DNA of 64,000 nt from Candidatus Rokuibacteriota bacterium (GTDB lineage Bacteria > Methylomirabilota > Methylomirabilia > Rokubacteriales > CSP1-6). This document shows, in pieces, positions 26,027-35,302 of the stretch. The notes below the pieces were generated by a model. The model ran no database searches. It worked only from the letters and a program-made list of their open reading frames with translations, and was not told the origin of the DNA. Position numbers and translations under genes: made by a program. The stretch covers positions 1-64,000 of the forward strand of contig QHSP01000034.1 in the NCBI GenBank assembly GCA_003220495.1. Direction: 5' to 3'. Each line of letters opens with the position of its first letter. The stretch's first letter is position 1.

Positions 26027-27253
26027 TCAGGTCGCCAGGCTCGGGCTCGGCATCGCCGCCGGATGCGGGCGCGGCGGGCGGAACGTGAGCGCGATCGCCA
26101 CGGCTCCGAGGCCGATCCCGGACGAGCCCATGTAGAGCCAGAAGTAGCTCCCGAGCGTGTCGTAGAGCCAGCCGCCGGCCCACGGCCCGATCGCCATGCC
26201 CAGCGTGGACACGAACGCGACCGCGCCGAAGGTGGTTCCCATGATGCGGGCCCCGAAGTATTCGCGCACGAGGATCGCGTAGAGCGGCATCACGCCGCCG
26301 TAGGCAAAGCCGAACAGGACCGCGAGCGCGTAGAATCTCGCGAGGCTGTCCGTGAAGACGTACAGGCTCACGGCGAGCGCCTGGAGAGCGAGCCCCGTCA
26401 GCAGCATACGCTTGGCGCCGATGCGGTCGGCAATGAGGCCGCACATCACCTTGCCGACCAGCGACGCCAGGCCCGCCACGCTGAGCACGGTGGTGGCGGC
26501 CATGGCCGTCACGCCGTGGTCGAGCGCGTGCGTGACCATGTGGAAGATCGGGCCCGAGTGTGCCGCGCAGCAGGCGAAATAGGTGAACGCGAGAGCGGCG
26601 AACTGCGGCGTACGCAGCGCCTGCGCCACCGTGAGCTCGGCGGCGTCGGTCCCGGCGGCTGCCCGCGCCGCGCCGGGCGGGGGCGCCGCCGGTTCGCGCA
26701 CGAGCAACGCGGCCGGAATGATGACGAGCCACGCGAGATCGCCGATCACGAACATGGCCGTGCGCCAGTCGTAGCTGGTGATGAGCCAGCGGGCGAGCGG
26801 CCCCACGATCGTCGAGCCCAGTCCGAGCCCCGCCGAGACCAGCGCGACGGCGAGGCTGCGATTGCGCGTGAACCAGCGGGTGGTCGTCGCCGTCAGCGGG
26901 GTGAAGAAGCTGCCCGACGCCAGGCCGACCAGCACACCGAAGAGAAGCTGGAACTGCCCGAGCGTGGTCGCCTGGCTCGCCGTCACCAAGCCGAGACCGA
27001 GGAGACCGCCGCCGCACAGCACGACGGTGCGCGTGCCGAAGCGGTCGGAGAGCGCGCCCCACACGAAGGATCCGACGCCCATGGCGAGCCAATTGAGCAG
27101 CGCCGCCGTCGAGACGCCGGTCCGGGACCAGCCCGTTGCTTCGGAGATCGGCTGCAGGAAGATGCTGAGCGCGAGCATCGCGCCGACCCCGATGCAGGTG
27201 ACGACGATGCCCGTGCCGACGATGATCCAGCCGTAGAAGAGCCGCTGCGCCAT
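26027..27253 (-). CDS. MFS transporter
   Basis: A 408-residue permease with 12 predicted helices and the loop motif GALSDRFGTRTVVLCGG between helices 2 and 3; DRIGAKRML gives the equivalent motif in the second half. It resembles the OFA/monocarboxylate group, like the carrier at 5163. It sits 10 bp downstream of the MoaD-like gene on the same strand and may belong to that operon. The substrate is unknown. Confidence 0.88.
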   Translation of the reverse strand: MAQRLFYGWIIVGTGIVVTCIGVGAMLALSIFLQPISEATGWSRTGVSTAALLNWLAMGVGSFVWGALSDRFGTRTVVLCGGGLLGLGLVTASQATTLGQFQLLFGVLVGLASGSFFTPLTATTTRWFTRNRSLAVALVSAGLGLGSTIVGPLARWLITSYDWRTAMFVIGDLAWLVIIPAALLVREPAAPPPGAARAAAGTDAAELTVAQALRTPQFAALAFTYFACCAAHSGPIFHMVTHALDHGVTAMAATTVLSVAGLASLVGKVMCGLIADRIGAKRMLLTGLALQALAVSLYVFTDSLARFYALAVLFGFAYGGVMPLYAILVREYFGARIMGTTFGAVAFVSTLGMAIGPWAGGWLYDTLGSYFWLYMGSSGIGLGAVAIALTFRPPRPHPAAMPSPSLAT

Positions 27254-27263
27254 TTGGGGTCCT

Positions 27264-27560
27264 CTAACCTCCGGCCATCGCTCCGATGACCAGAAACGGC
27301 TCGGCGCCGCTCGCGACCGCCTCCGGCAGCGGCTCGTCGGGCGACTCCTGCGAAATGTCCTGCTCGCACGCGAAGAATCTCACGAATGCCCGGCGCTGGC
27401 GCGTGACCTGGTCGCGGATCGTCCCGCGCAGCATCGGGTAGCTGGCCTCGAGCGCATCGAGGACCGAACGCTGCGTGACCTGGCCCGCGACGTCGAGCTT
27501 CACCTCGCCCTCGACGCGCGCGAGCGTTCGCAGGTGGGCCGGCAGCACGACCCGGATCAT
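27264..27560 (-). CDS. MoaD/ThiS-like ubiquitin-fold sulfur carrier protein
   Basis: A 98-residue beta-grasp protein starting [20 protein letters not shown], with [16 protein letters not shown] and the C-terminus [10 protein letters not shown]. The terminal Gly-Gly is the usual site of adenylation and thiocarboxylation. Its ATG overlaps the stop of the BNR-repeat gene as ATGA, so both are translated together. No moaE or thiF gene is nearby, so its partner is unknown. Confidence 0.85.
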   Translation of the reverse strand: MIRVVLPAHLRTLARVEGEVKLDVAGQVTQRSVLDALEASYPMLRGTIRDQVTRQRRAFVRFFACEQDISQESPDEPLPEAVASGAEPFLVIGAMAGG

Positions 27561-28672
27561 GGCAGCATCTGGGCTTCGACGGACACCACGGACGGAAGGT
27601 CGCGGACGATCGGTGTCCAGCTGTCGCCCGCGTCGGCCGAGGCGTACACCTGACCGCCGGTCGTGCCGACGTAGACGCCGCACGGCTCGAGCGTGTCGAC
27701 CGCCATCGCGTCGCGCAGCACGTTGACGTAGCAGTGGCTCTGCGGCAGCCCCTTCGTCAGCGGCTCCCACTCGTGCCCGCCGCTGCGGCTCCGGTACACG
27801 CGCAGCTTGCCGTCGGGGAGATAGTGCTCGGAGTCGCTCTTGATCGGGACGACGTAGACGGTATTCGGCTCGTGCGCGTGCACGTCGATCGGGAAGCCGA
27901 AATCGGTCGGCAGGTTTCCGCCGACGTCCTTCCACGATTCGCCGGCGTCGTCGCTGCGCATGACGTCCCAGTGCTTCTGCATGAACAGCACGTTCGGACG
28001 CGACCGATGCATCGCGATGCGATGGACGCAATGACCGACCTCGGCGGTGGGGTCGGGGATCTGCTCGGATCGGAGACCACGGTTCATCGGCCGCCACGTC
28101 TCGCCGGCGTCGTCGCTCCGGAAGACGCCCGCCGCCGAGATCGCGATGAAGATCCGCCCGGCGGTGCTGGGATCCAGCAGGATCGTATGCAGGCACATCC
28201 CCCCGGCGCCCGGCTGCCACGCCGGCGCCGACGGGTGGTTGCGCAGCCCGGGGAGCTCCCGCCACGTCTGGCCGCCGTCGGTCGTCCGGAACAGCGCCGC
28301 GTCTTGAATGCCCGCGTAGACCGTGTCCGGGTCGGTCAGCGAGGGCTCGAGGTGCCAGACCCGCGCGAACTCGAAGAGCCGTTGCGTGCCGTCGTACCAG
28401 AGGTGATTGCCGACGGCACCCTCGTACGCGAACTTGTTGCCGACCGCCTCCCACGTCTTGCCGCCGTCGCTGGAGCGCTGGATTACCTGGCCGAACCAGC
28501 TGCTGGACTGCGACGCGTAGATCCGATTCGGGTCGGCGGGCGAGCCCTTGAGGTGGTAGATCTCCCAGCCCCCGAAGTGGGGGCCGCTCACGTCCCAGCG
28601 CTCGCGCTTGCCGTCCGCCGTCAGGACGAACGCGCCCTTGCGTGTGCCAACCAGTACGCGTACACGGCTCAT
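27557..28672 (-). CDS. BNR/sialidase-like repeat beta-propeller protein
   Basis: A 371-residue propeller with five Asp-box repeats: [32 protein letters not shown] and SADAGDSW. It lacks a signal peptide and the catalytic residues of true sialidases, so it is better called a WD40/YVTN/BNR-like protein (exo-alpha-sialidase annotations are common but misleading). It is coupled by ATGA to the MoaD-like gene, a pairing that also occurs in other soil bacteria as far as I recall. Role unknown. Confidence 0.85.
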   Translation of the reverse strand: MSRVRVLVGTRKGAFVLTADGKRERWDVSGPHFGGWEIYHLKGSPADPNRIYASQSSSWFGQVIQRSSDGGKTWEAVGNKFAYEGAVGNHLWYDGTQRLFEFARVWHLEPSLTDPDTVYAGIQDAALFRTTDGGQTWRELPGLRNHPSAPAWQPGAGGMCLHTILLDPSTAGRIFIAISAAGVFRSDDAGETWRPMNRGLRSEQIPDPTAEVGHCVHRIAMHRSRPNVLFMQKHWDVMRSDDAGESWKDVGGNLPTDFGFPIDVHAHEPNTVYVVPIKSDSEHYLPDGKLRVYRSRSGGHEWEPLTKGLPQSHCYVNVLRDAMAVDTLEPCGVYVGTTGGQVYASADAGDSWTPIVRDLPSVVSVEAQMLP

Positions 28673-28698
28673 GCGGTGCTCCTTTTTAAATTGTCGGG

Positions 28699-29127
28699 CT
28701 ACTTCTTCCTGGTGGCGATCTGGTCACGCATCCGCTGCTCGGCCTTCCGGAGCTCCGGCGTGAATTCGGCGCCGAAGTCTTCCGCCTCGAACACCTGGCG
28801 AATTTCGATCTCGGTCTCGCCCTCGACAGGATTCGGGCAGCGCTTGACCCACGCGATCGCCTCTTCCTTCGACTTCACCTGGAAGATCCAGAATCCGCAG
28901 ACCAGGTCCTTCGTTTCCTTGAACGGCCCGTCGACGACCGTCCGGCTGGCTCCCGAGAACCTCACGCGCGCGCCCTTCGAGCTCGGGTGGAGCCCTTCGG
29001 CCGCCAGGAGGATACCGGCCTTCGTGAGCTCCTCGTTGTATTTGCCCATGTCGGCGAGGAGCTTCTCGCTCGGCATGACGCCCGCTTCCGTGTTCTTGTC
29101 GGCCTTCACGAAGATCATGAATCGCAC
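28699..29127 (-). CDS. YCII-related DGPF-domain protein
   Basis: A 142-residue protein with the hallmark [34 protein letters not shown]. The start is a GTG at 29127 with AAGGAG seven bases upstream. DGPF proteins are typically encoded beside ECF sigma factors of the ECF42 group and are thought to be their partners or targets. Here it is one of two such proteins near the sigma gene at 30589, with SRPBCC and DoxX proteins between. Confidence 0.88.
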   Translation of the reverse strand: MRFMIFVKADKNTEAGVMPSEKLLADMGKYNEELTKAGILLAAEGLHPSSKGARVRFSGASRTVVDGPFKETKDLVCGFWIFQVKSKEEAIAWVKRCPNPVEGETEIEIRQVFEAEDFGAEFTPELRKAEQRMRDQIATRKK

Positions 29128-29152
29128 GGGGTTTCTCCTTTTATTTCCTCGC

Positions 29153-29704
29153 CTATTTCCTCGCCGAGGCTTCCGCCACCGACTTCATGCTGGCCAGACC
29201 CTTCTCGAACTCTCCCCCGAGGGCCTTGTCCATGTTCACGAAGAGGCCGACGGCTCGGGCGATGAACTTGTTGTGCCCGTACATGCTCCACGTCACGGCG
29301 GTGCGCTCGCCTTCGGGCTTGAAGGTGAACTCCGCGGTGTTGGTCGCCTCGAACGGCTTGAGGAACTCGAGCTTGAGCCTGACCAGCTCGCCTGGTCGGC
29401 TCTCCGTGATCGTCATGCGCCCCTCGCCGACCTTGCTGTTGCCGGCCCACGCGAAGGCCGCCCCTTTGCCCGCCGGCGCGCCCTCGAACGAGCTCTTCGC
29501 CGCGGGGTCGAGCTTCGCCCACGGAGACCATGCCTCCCAGTTGTGGAAATCGTTGACTTGCGCGAACACCGCGGGCGCGGGCGCGGCGATGGTCGCGCTC
29601 CGCTCGATCCGGAACTCGGACGGCTGCAGCGCGACGATCGCCGCGAGCACGCCGACGACCAGCACGACGGCCGCGGCCACCCCGATGAGGATCTTGATCA
29701 GCAT
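29153..29704 (-). CDS. SRPBCC-family (polyketide cyclase-like) protein with N-terminal anchor
   Basis: A 183-residue protein: an N-terminal hydrophobic helix (about 3-24), then the START/Bet v1-like fold with IERSATIAAPAPAVFAQVNDFHNWEAWSPWAKLDP and AVTWSMYGHN. These domains bind hydrophobic ligands. It begins immediately after the DoxX stop and belongs to the same minus-strand group as the DGPF proteins, which suggests shared control by the ECF sigma factor. Confidence 0.87.
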   Translation of the reverse strand: MLIKILIGVAAAVVLVVGVLAAIVALQPSEFRIERSATIAAPAPAVFAQVNDFHNWEAWSPWAKLDPAAKSSFEGAPAGKGAAFAWAGNSKVGEGRMTITESRPGELVRLKLEFLKPFEATNTAEFTFKPEGERTAVTWSMYGHNKFIARAVGLFVNMDKALGGEFEKGLASMKSVAEASARK

Positions 29705-29705
29705 G

Positions 29706-30104
29706 TTACCGGGCCTCCCGAAGCGCCGAGGGCGCGGACGAGCTGCTGATCGGCGCCAGCTTCCAGCGGCCGTACGCCACGAACACCGCCAGGAGCCCCA
29801 CCACGAACGGCATCAGCGCCAGCACGACGGGCCCGATCATCAGGCTGACCACCGTGGCGCCGATCATGATGATGACCAGCCCCGCGGCGGCCAGCGGCGT
29901 CAGCCCCGGACGGATGCGCAGCAGCGAGGGCAGGATCAGGCCGAGTGCGCCCAAGATCTCGACCACGGCGATGAACCGCAAGAATGCGCCCGGCATCTGG
30001 ATGTCTTTCGTCATCTCCTCGACCGGCATGATCAGCTTCACTACGCCGGCGAACAGAAACAGGAGCGCGAGCAGCGCCTGGACGATCCACAGCGCATACG
30101 ACAT
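29706..30104 (-). CDS. DoxX-family membrane protein
   Basis: A 132-residue protein with four hydrophobic helices, starting MSYALWIVQALLALLFLFAGVVKL, with the family feature GALGLILPSLLRI. Start 30104 has GGAGG upstream. DoxX-like proteins are linked to redox and detoxification. It is followed directly by the SRPBCC gene, so an operon is likely. Confidence 0.88.
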   Translation of the reverse strand: MSYALWIVQALLALLFLFAGVVKLIMPVEEMTKDIQMPGAFLRFIAVVEILGALGLILPSLLRIRPGLTPLAAAGLVIIMIGATVVSLMIGPVVLALMPFVVGLLAVFVAYGRWKLAPISSSSAPSALREAR

Positions 30105-30169
30105 GTTCGGTCTCCTCCAGTGATTTTCAATTCGGGCGCGCCGCATCGACAAAGCGAGCGCCTCGACCG

Positions 30170-30523
30170 CTACGCCGGGGGCCCCTCTCTGACCGGACGG
30201 ACCTCTATGGTACCGACGCGCGCCAGGGGGCCGCGGGCCGCGAAGGCGATGGCGTCGTCGAGATTCTCGACGTCGATGAGCATATACCCGCCCAGATGCT
30301 CGCGCGTCTCCGCGAACGGACCATCGGTCAAGAGCCGTTTGCCGTCGCGCACCCGGACGCTGGTTGCCGTGGACGTCGGGTGCAGCGGGTTGCCGCCCAG
30401 GTACTGCCCGCGAGCCACGAGCTCTTCCGTGGTCCGGACCTGGCCCCAGTACAGCTCCTGGCGCTCGGCCAGGCTGCGCTTTTCCCAGGTCTCGTCGAGG
30501 TACACCAGCAAGAGGTATTTCAC
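30170..30523 (-). CDS. YCII-related DGPF-domain protein
   Basis: A 117-residue protein with KRLLTDGPFAETREHLGGYMLIDVENLDDAIAFAARGP, the DGPF signature, ending VRPV. I choose the GTG at 30523 (VKYLLLVY) because GGAGG lies five bases upstream and relatives begin MKYLLL; an ATG four codons earlier is possible. It is divergent from the ECF sigma gene at 30589, with a 65-bp shared promoter region, the classic ECF42 arrangement. Confidence 0.9.
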   Translation of the reverse strand: MKYLLLVYLDETWEKRSLAERQELYWGQVRTTEELVARGQYLGGNPLHPTSTATSVRVRDGKRLLTDGPFAETREHLGGYMLIDVENLDDAIAFAARGPLARVGTIEVRPVREGPPA

Positions 30524-30588
30524 ATGTGCCTCCATCAGTAGGTCGAACGGGGCGTGCCGGGATCGACACCCGGCGTAGATTATCTACC

Positions 30589-31872
30589 GTGGACGATCCT
30601 CTCGGGGCCAGCGCCGCCGTCGACGCAGTCTACCGGTCCGACTGGGGCCGGATCGTCGCCACCTTGATCCGACTCGTCGGCGATTTCGACGTGGCCGAAG
30701 AAGCCTCCCAGGAGGCCTTCGCGGTGGCGGTCGACCAGTGGGCGACCTCCGGCGTGCCCGAGTTTCCCCGCGCCTGGATCATCCAGACGGCCCGCCACAA
30801 GGCCATCGATCGGATCCGGCGCCGGGCGCGGCTCGATGAGAAGCTGGACGCCTACGCCGCCTCCGAGTCGACCCGCGCCGACGAGGCGCCGGACTACGAT
30901 CCCGACCAGATCCCCGACGATCGCCTCCGGCTCATCTTCACCTGCTGCCACCCCTCGCTCTCGCTCGAGGCCCAGGTGGCGCTAACTCTTCGGACGCTCG
31001 GAGGTCTGGAAACGGACGCGATCGCGCGGGCATTCCTGGTGCCGGTCGCGACGATGGCCCAGCGGCTGGTTCGCGCGAAGGGCAAGATCCGCGATGCGCG
31101 CATCCCGTACTCGGTGCCCGATACGAATGACATGCCGGCCCGCCTCGACGCGGTGCTGACCGTGATCTATCTCATCTTCACGGAAGGCTACGCGCCGACC
31201 CGCGGCGAACAGCTCGTGCGGACCGACCTGTGCGCCGAGGCCATTCGCCTCGGGCGCCTCGTCCGCGCGCTGCTAGTCTCGCCGCCGGCCGAGGCGACGG
31301 GCCTCCTGGCCCTCATGCTGCTCCACGATTCACGGCGCGAGGCGCGGCTCGACGACGCCGGCGATCTCGTCTTGCTCGAGGATCAGGATCGTCGCCGCTG
31401 GAATCAGGCGCAGATCGCCGAAGCGCTGCCGCTCGTCGAGCAGGCGCTGCGGGGCGGCCCGGGGCCGTTTGCGCTCCAGGCCGCGATCGCGGCCGTGCAC
31501 TGTCAGGCGTCACGGCCCGAGATGACGGACTGGCCCCAGATCGTTCGCCTCTACGATCTGCTCGAGCGCGCGCAGCCTTCCCCGGTCGTGTCGTTGAACC
31601 GCGCGGCGGCTGTCGCCATGGTCGAGGGCCCGCGGGCGGCGCTGGCTCTCATCGACCAGCTCGCCGCCGGCAACGAGCTCGACCAGTATCATCTGCTCCA
31701 CGCCGCGCGAGCCGATCTGCTGCGGCGCCTCGGCTCCGACGCGGAGGCGGCGAAGAGCTATGCGCGGGCGCTCTCGCTCGCCACGAATGATGCCGAGCGC
31801 CGATTCCTCGAGCGACGCCTGCGCGAAGTCCAGCGGCACACGGTCCGCGCTCCGGCTGCGCCGTCGGCGTAA
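30589..31872 (+). CDS. ECF-type sigma factor with C-terminal extension (ECF42-like, DUF6596)
   Basis: A 427-residue sigma factor: region 2 (about 10-75) with LVGDFDVAEEASQEAFAVAVDQW, region 4 (about 115-170) with VALTLRTLGGLETDAIARAFLVP, then a long C-terminal domain with IYLIFTEGYAP and TPR-like helices ending in ARAL. This extension typifies ECF42, which in characterised cases controls DGPF-protein genes without an anti-sigma factor. Start GTG 30589. Two DGPF genes lie divergently next to it, as expected. Confidence 0.9.
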   Translation: MDDPLGASAAVDAVYRSDWGRIVATLIRLVGDFDVAEEASQEAFAVAVDQWATSGVPEFPRAWIIQTARHKAIDRIRRRARLDEKLDAYAASESTRADEAPDYDPDQIPDDRLRLIFTCCHPSLSLEAQVALTLRTLGGLETDAIARAFLVPVATMAQRLVRAKGKIRDARIPYSVPDTNDMPARLDAVLTVIYLIFTEGYAPTRGEQLVRTDLCAEAIRLGRLVRALLVSPPAEATGLLALMLLHDSRREARLDDAGDLVLLEDQDRRRWNQAQIAEALPLVEQALRGGPGPFALQAAIAAVHCQASRPEMTDWPQIVRLYDLLERAQPSPVVSLNRAAAVAMVEGPRAALALIDQLAAGNELDQYHLLHAARADLLRRLGSDAEAAKSYARALSLATNDAERRFLERRLREVQRHTVRAPAAPSA

Positions 31873-31936
31873 CCGGCGCCCGGCGAGCGGCCTCGAGGCG
31901 GCCCCAATGAGGCTTCCGGAGCGCCGTTCACCCCAG

Positions 31937-31965
31937 TTGACAATGAGCTGCTCAACCCGGACAAT
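31937..31965 (+). promoter_or_regulatory. Predicted sigma-70 promoter of the leuA leader
   Basis: A perfect TTGACA (31937-31942), a 17-bp spacer and GACAAT (31960-31965, 4 of 6 matches) precede the leader ORF at 31976. The expected start point is within a few bases of that ATG, so the leader peptide may be translated from an almost leaderless message. Confidence 0.6.
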
Positions 31966-31975
31966 ACCTCGGCAC

Positions 31976-32050
31976 ATGAACACCCTGACCCTTGAGATCC
32001 AGAGGACGACGAGCGCGGACTTCTCGCTCGCGACCCTGTCCCTGAACTAG
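31976..32050 (+). CDS. Leucine-type leader peptide (attenuator)
   Basis: A 24-residue ORF, MNTLTLEIQRTTSADFSLATL then SLN, with five leucine codons. It lies between a strong promoter and an intrinsic terminator 100 bp before the 2-isopropylmalate synthase gene. This arrangement is that of a leuA attenuator: ribosome stalling at Leu codons when leucine is scarce would alter folding of the downstream hairpins. The Leu codons are dispersed rather than consecutive, so control could be weaker than in enterobacteria. Confidence 0.6.
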   Translation: MNTLTLEIQRTTSADFSLATLSLN

Positions 32051-32077
32051 GCGCGCGTCCCCCTCGGGCGCGCGCCG

Positions 32078-32113
32078 AAAAAGCCTCTCCCGCGACCCCG
32101 GGGAGGCTTTTTT
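32078..32113 (+). terminator. Attenuator terminator upstream of leuA
   Basis: AAAAAGCCTCTCC pairs with GGGGAGGCTTTTTT around a short C-rich loop (32091-32099) and is followed by a T run. A second GC hairpin (GGCGCGCG with CGCGCGCC, 32050-32076) starts at the last base of the leader stop codon and could be a pause or alternative structure. Confidence 0.75.
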
Positions 32114-32132
32114 GTTTGCCCTGAACGTATAG

Positions 32133-33824
<1,692 letters not shown>

Positions 33825-33834
33825 CCGCCCGTTC

Positions 33835-34746
33835 GTGAACGCGCTGATCCAGCTCCTCGCGGCGGAGCTGCCGCGAGCCGTCCGCTGGTCGGGCGCGCTC
33901 GCGCGTCAGCTTCGGCGTCACGACATCTCGCTCACCGGAAAACATTCCGGCTCCGCGGACACCGACGCGCTCACGCTCGCCGATCTGGCGGTGCAGGAGA
34001 TCCTGGTGGCCGCCCTTCGTGACATGGGCCCCGCCGTTCGCCGCTGCCGGATCGAGGCCGAAGAAGCCTCGGGTGACCTCGGTCGATTCGCCGCGCAGGG
34101 CGACTGGGTGCTCGCCATCGATCCCATCGACGGCACACGCGAATACCGTGACCGCACCGGCCACCGCTACGCGGTCATGCTCCACGCGCGGACGGCGGAG
34201 ACGATTCACTATTCCCTGGTGTACTTGCCGGAGGAGGGCCCGGAAGGAACCTGGCTCGAGGTGCGCGACGACCACATCGTGCTGGGCCCCGATGACGGCA
34301 CGCGCGCGGCCCGGGCGGTGCTGGACGCGCTGCCACCGACCGCGGCGGATCGCCGTCGGGAGAACCGCCGGATCCTCGTGAGCGGGTTCCGCGGCCGCGA
34401 GGCCGAGCGAGCGCGCGCGGTCAGCGCCGCCGGACTCGACGGCGTCCTGGGCTCCGACACGCCCGGGAGCCTCTTCCCGCTGATGGCGAGCGGCGACCTG
34501 GGCGGCGCGCTCTTTCACACGCCGAACGTGTACGACTTCCCCGTATGCATGCACGTCGCCCGAGCGCTTGGCGGCGAAGCGGTCTGGGTGCACGACGGCC
34601 AGCGTGTGGACTTTCGCCGGATATGGCGCGACGAACGCGCGAACATGCTCCGGCTTCCCGGGATCGTGGCGTGCGTGAGCGACCGCACGGTCATCCCGAC
34701 CCTGGTCGACGTGGCGCGCCACTGGAGCCGCGAGCGATACCAGTAA
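33835..34746 (+). CDS. Inositol-monophosphatase-fold phosphatase
   Basis: A 303-residue Li-sensitive-type phosphatase. WVLAIDPIDGTREY is the metal-binding DPIDGT motif, EAEEAS provides the first Glu pair, and NVYDFPVCMHVARALGG carries the third metal Asp. It may act on PAP (CysQ-like), inositol phosphate or histidinol phosphate; the sequence does not decide. GTG start 10 bp after leuA, so it is probably co-transcribed with it and subject to the same attenuation. Confidence 0.8.
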   Translation: MNALIQLLAAELPRAVRWSGALARQLRRHDISLTGKHSGSADTDALTLADLAVQEILVAALRDMGPAVRRCRIEAEEASGDLGRFAAQGDWVLAIDPIDGTREYRDRTGHRYAVMLHARTAETIHYSLVYLPEEGPEGTWLEVRDDHIVLGPDDGTRAARAVLDALPPTAADRRRENRRILVSGFRGREAERARAVSAAGLDGVLGSDTPGSLFPLMASGDLGGALFHTPNVYDFPVCMHVARALGGEAVWVHDGQRVDFRRIWRDERANMLRLPGIVACVSDRTVIPTLVDVARHWSRERYQ

Positions 34747-34773
34747 CTGAGCGCGGGCGGTCTCCTGACCGCG

Positions 34774-35268
34774 TCAGCGTCCTTCGTACGCCTTCGTCAG
34801 CGCGTCGATGTCGAGCTTCTTCATCTTCAGCATCGCCGCCACGGCGCGCTTCGACTTTTCGGGGTTCTTGTCCTGCAGCATCTCGACCAGGACCGTGGGC
34901 ACGACTTGCCACGAAAGGCCGAATCGATCCTTGAGCCAGCCGCACTGCACTTCCTCGCCGCCGGCCGCGAGCTTCTCCCAGAAGTGGTCCACTTCCTTCT
35001 GGTTCTCGCAGTGCACGACGAGCGAGATCGCCTCCGTGAACTTGAAGAGCGGACCGCCGTTCAACGCCGTGAACTCCTGTCCGCTGAGCTCGAACGCGAC
35101 GGTCATGACCGATCCCTTGGGGCGACCGGCCGCCTTCGCGGCCTCGTCGTCGTAGCGGGTGATGCCGACGATCCTGGAATCCTTGAAGATCGACACGTAG
35201 AACTTCGCGGCCTCTTCGGCCTGGCTGTCGAACCACAGGAACGTGGTGATTTTTTGCGTCTTTGGCAT
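34774..35268 (-). CDS. PhnB-like VOC-superfamily protein
   Basis: A 164-residue protein of the 3-demethylubiquinone-9 methyltransferase-like (PhnB) group: ITTFLWFDSQAEEAAKFYVSIF, EFTALNGGPLFKFTEAISLVV and CGWLKDRFGLSWQVVP are its hallmarks. The older name is historical; no methyltransferase fold is present. ATG 35268 follows GAGGAGG. It is common as a stress- or ECF-sigma-associated gene. It lies just downstream of the large regulator on the same strand. Confidence 0.88.
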   Translation of the reverse strand: MPKTQKITTFLWFDSQAEEAAKFYVSIFKDSRIVGITRYDDEAAKAAGRPKGSVMTVAFELSGQEFTALNGGPLFKFTEAISLVVHCENQKEVDHFWEKLAAGGEEVQCGWLKDRFGLSWQVVPTVLVEMLQDKNPEKSKRAVAAMLKMKKLDIDALTKAYEGR

Positions 35269-35302
35269 GGATGCCTCCTCGGTGGAAAGATTGCCGCGCG
35301 CT

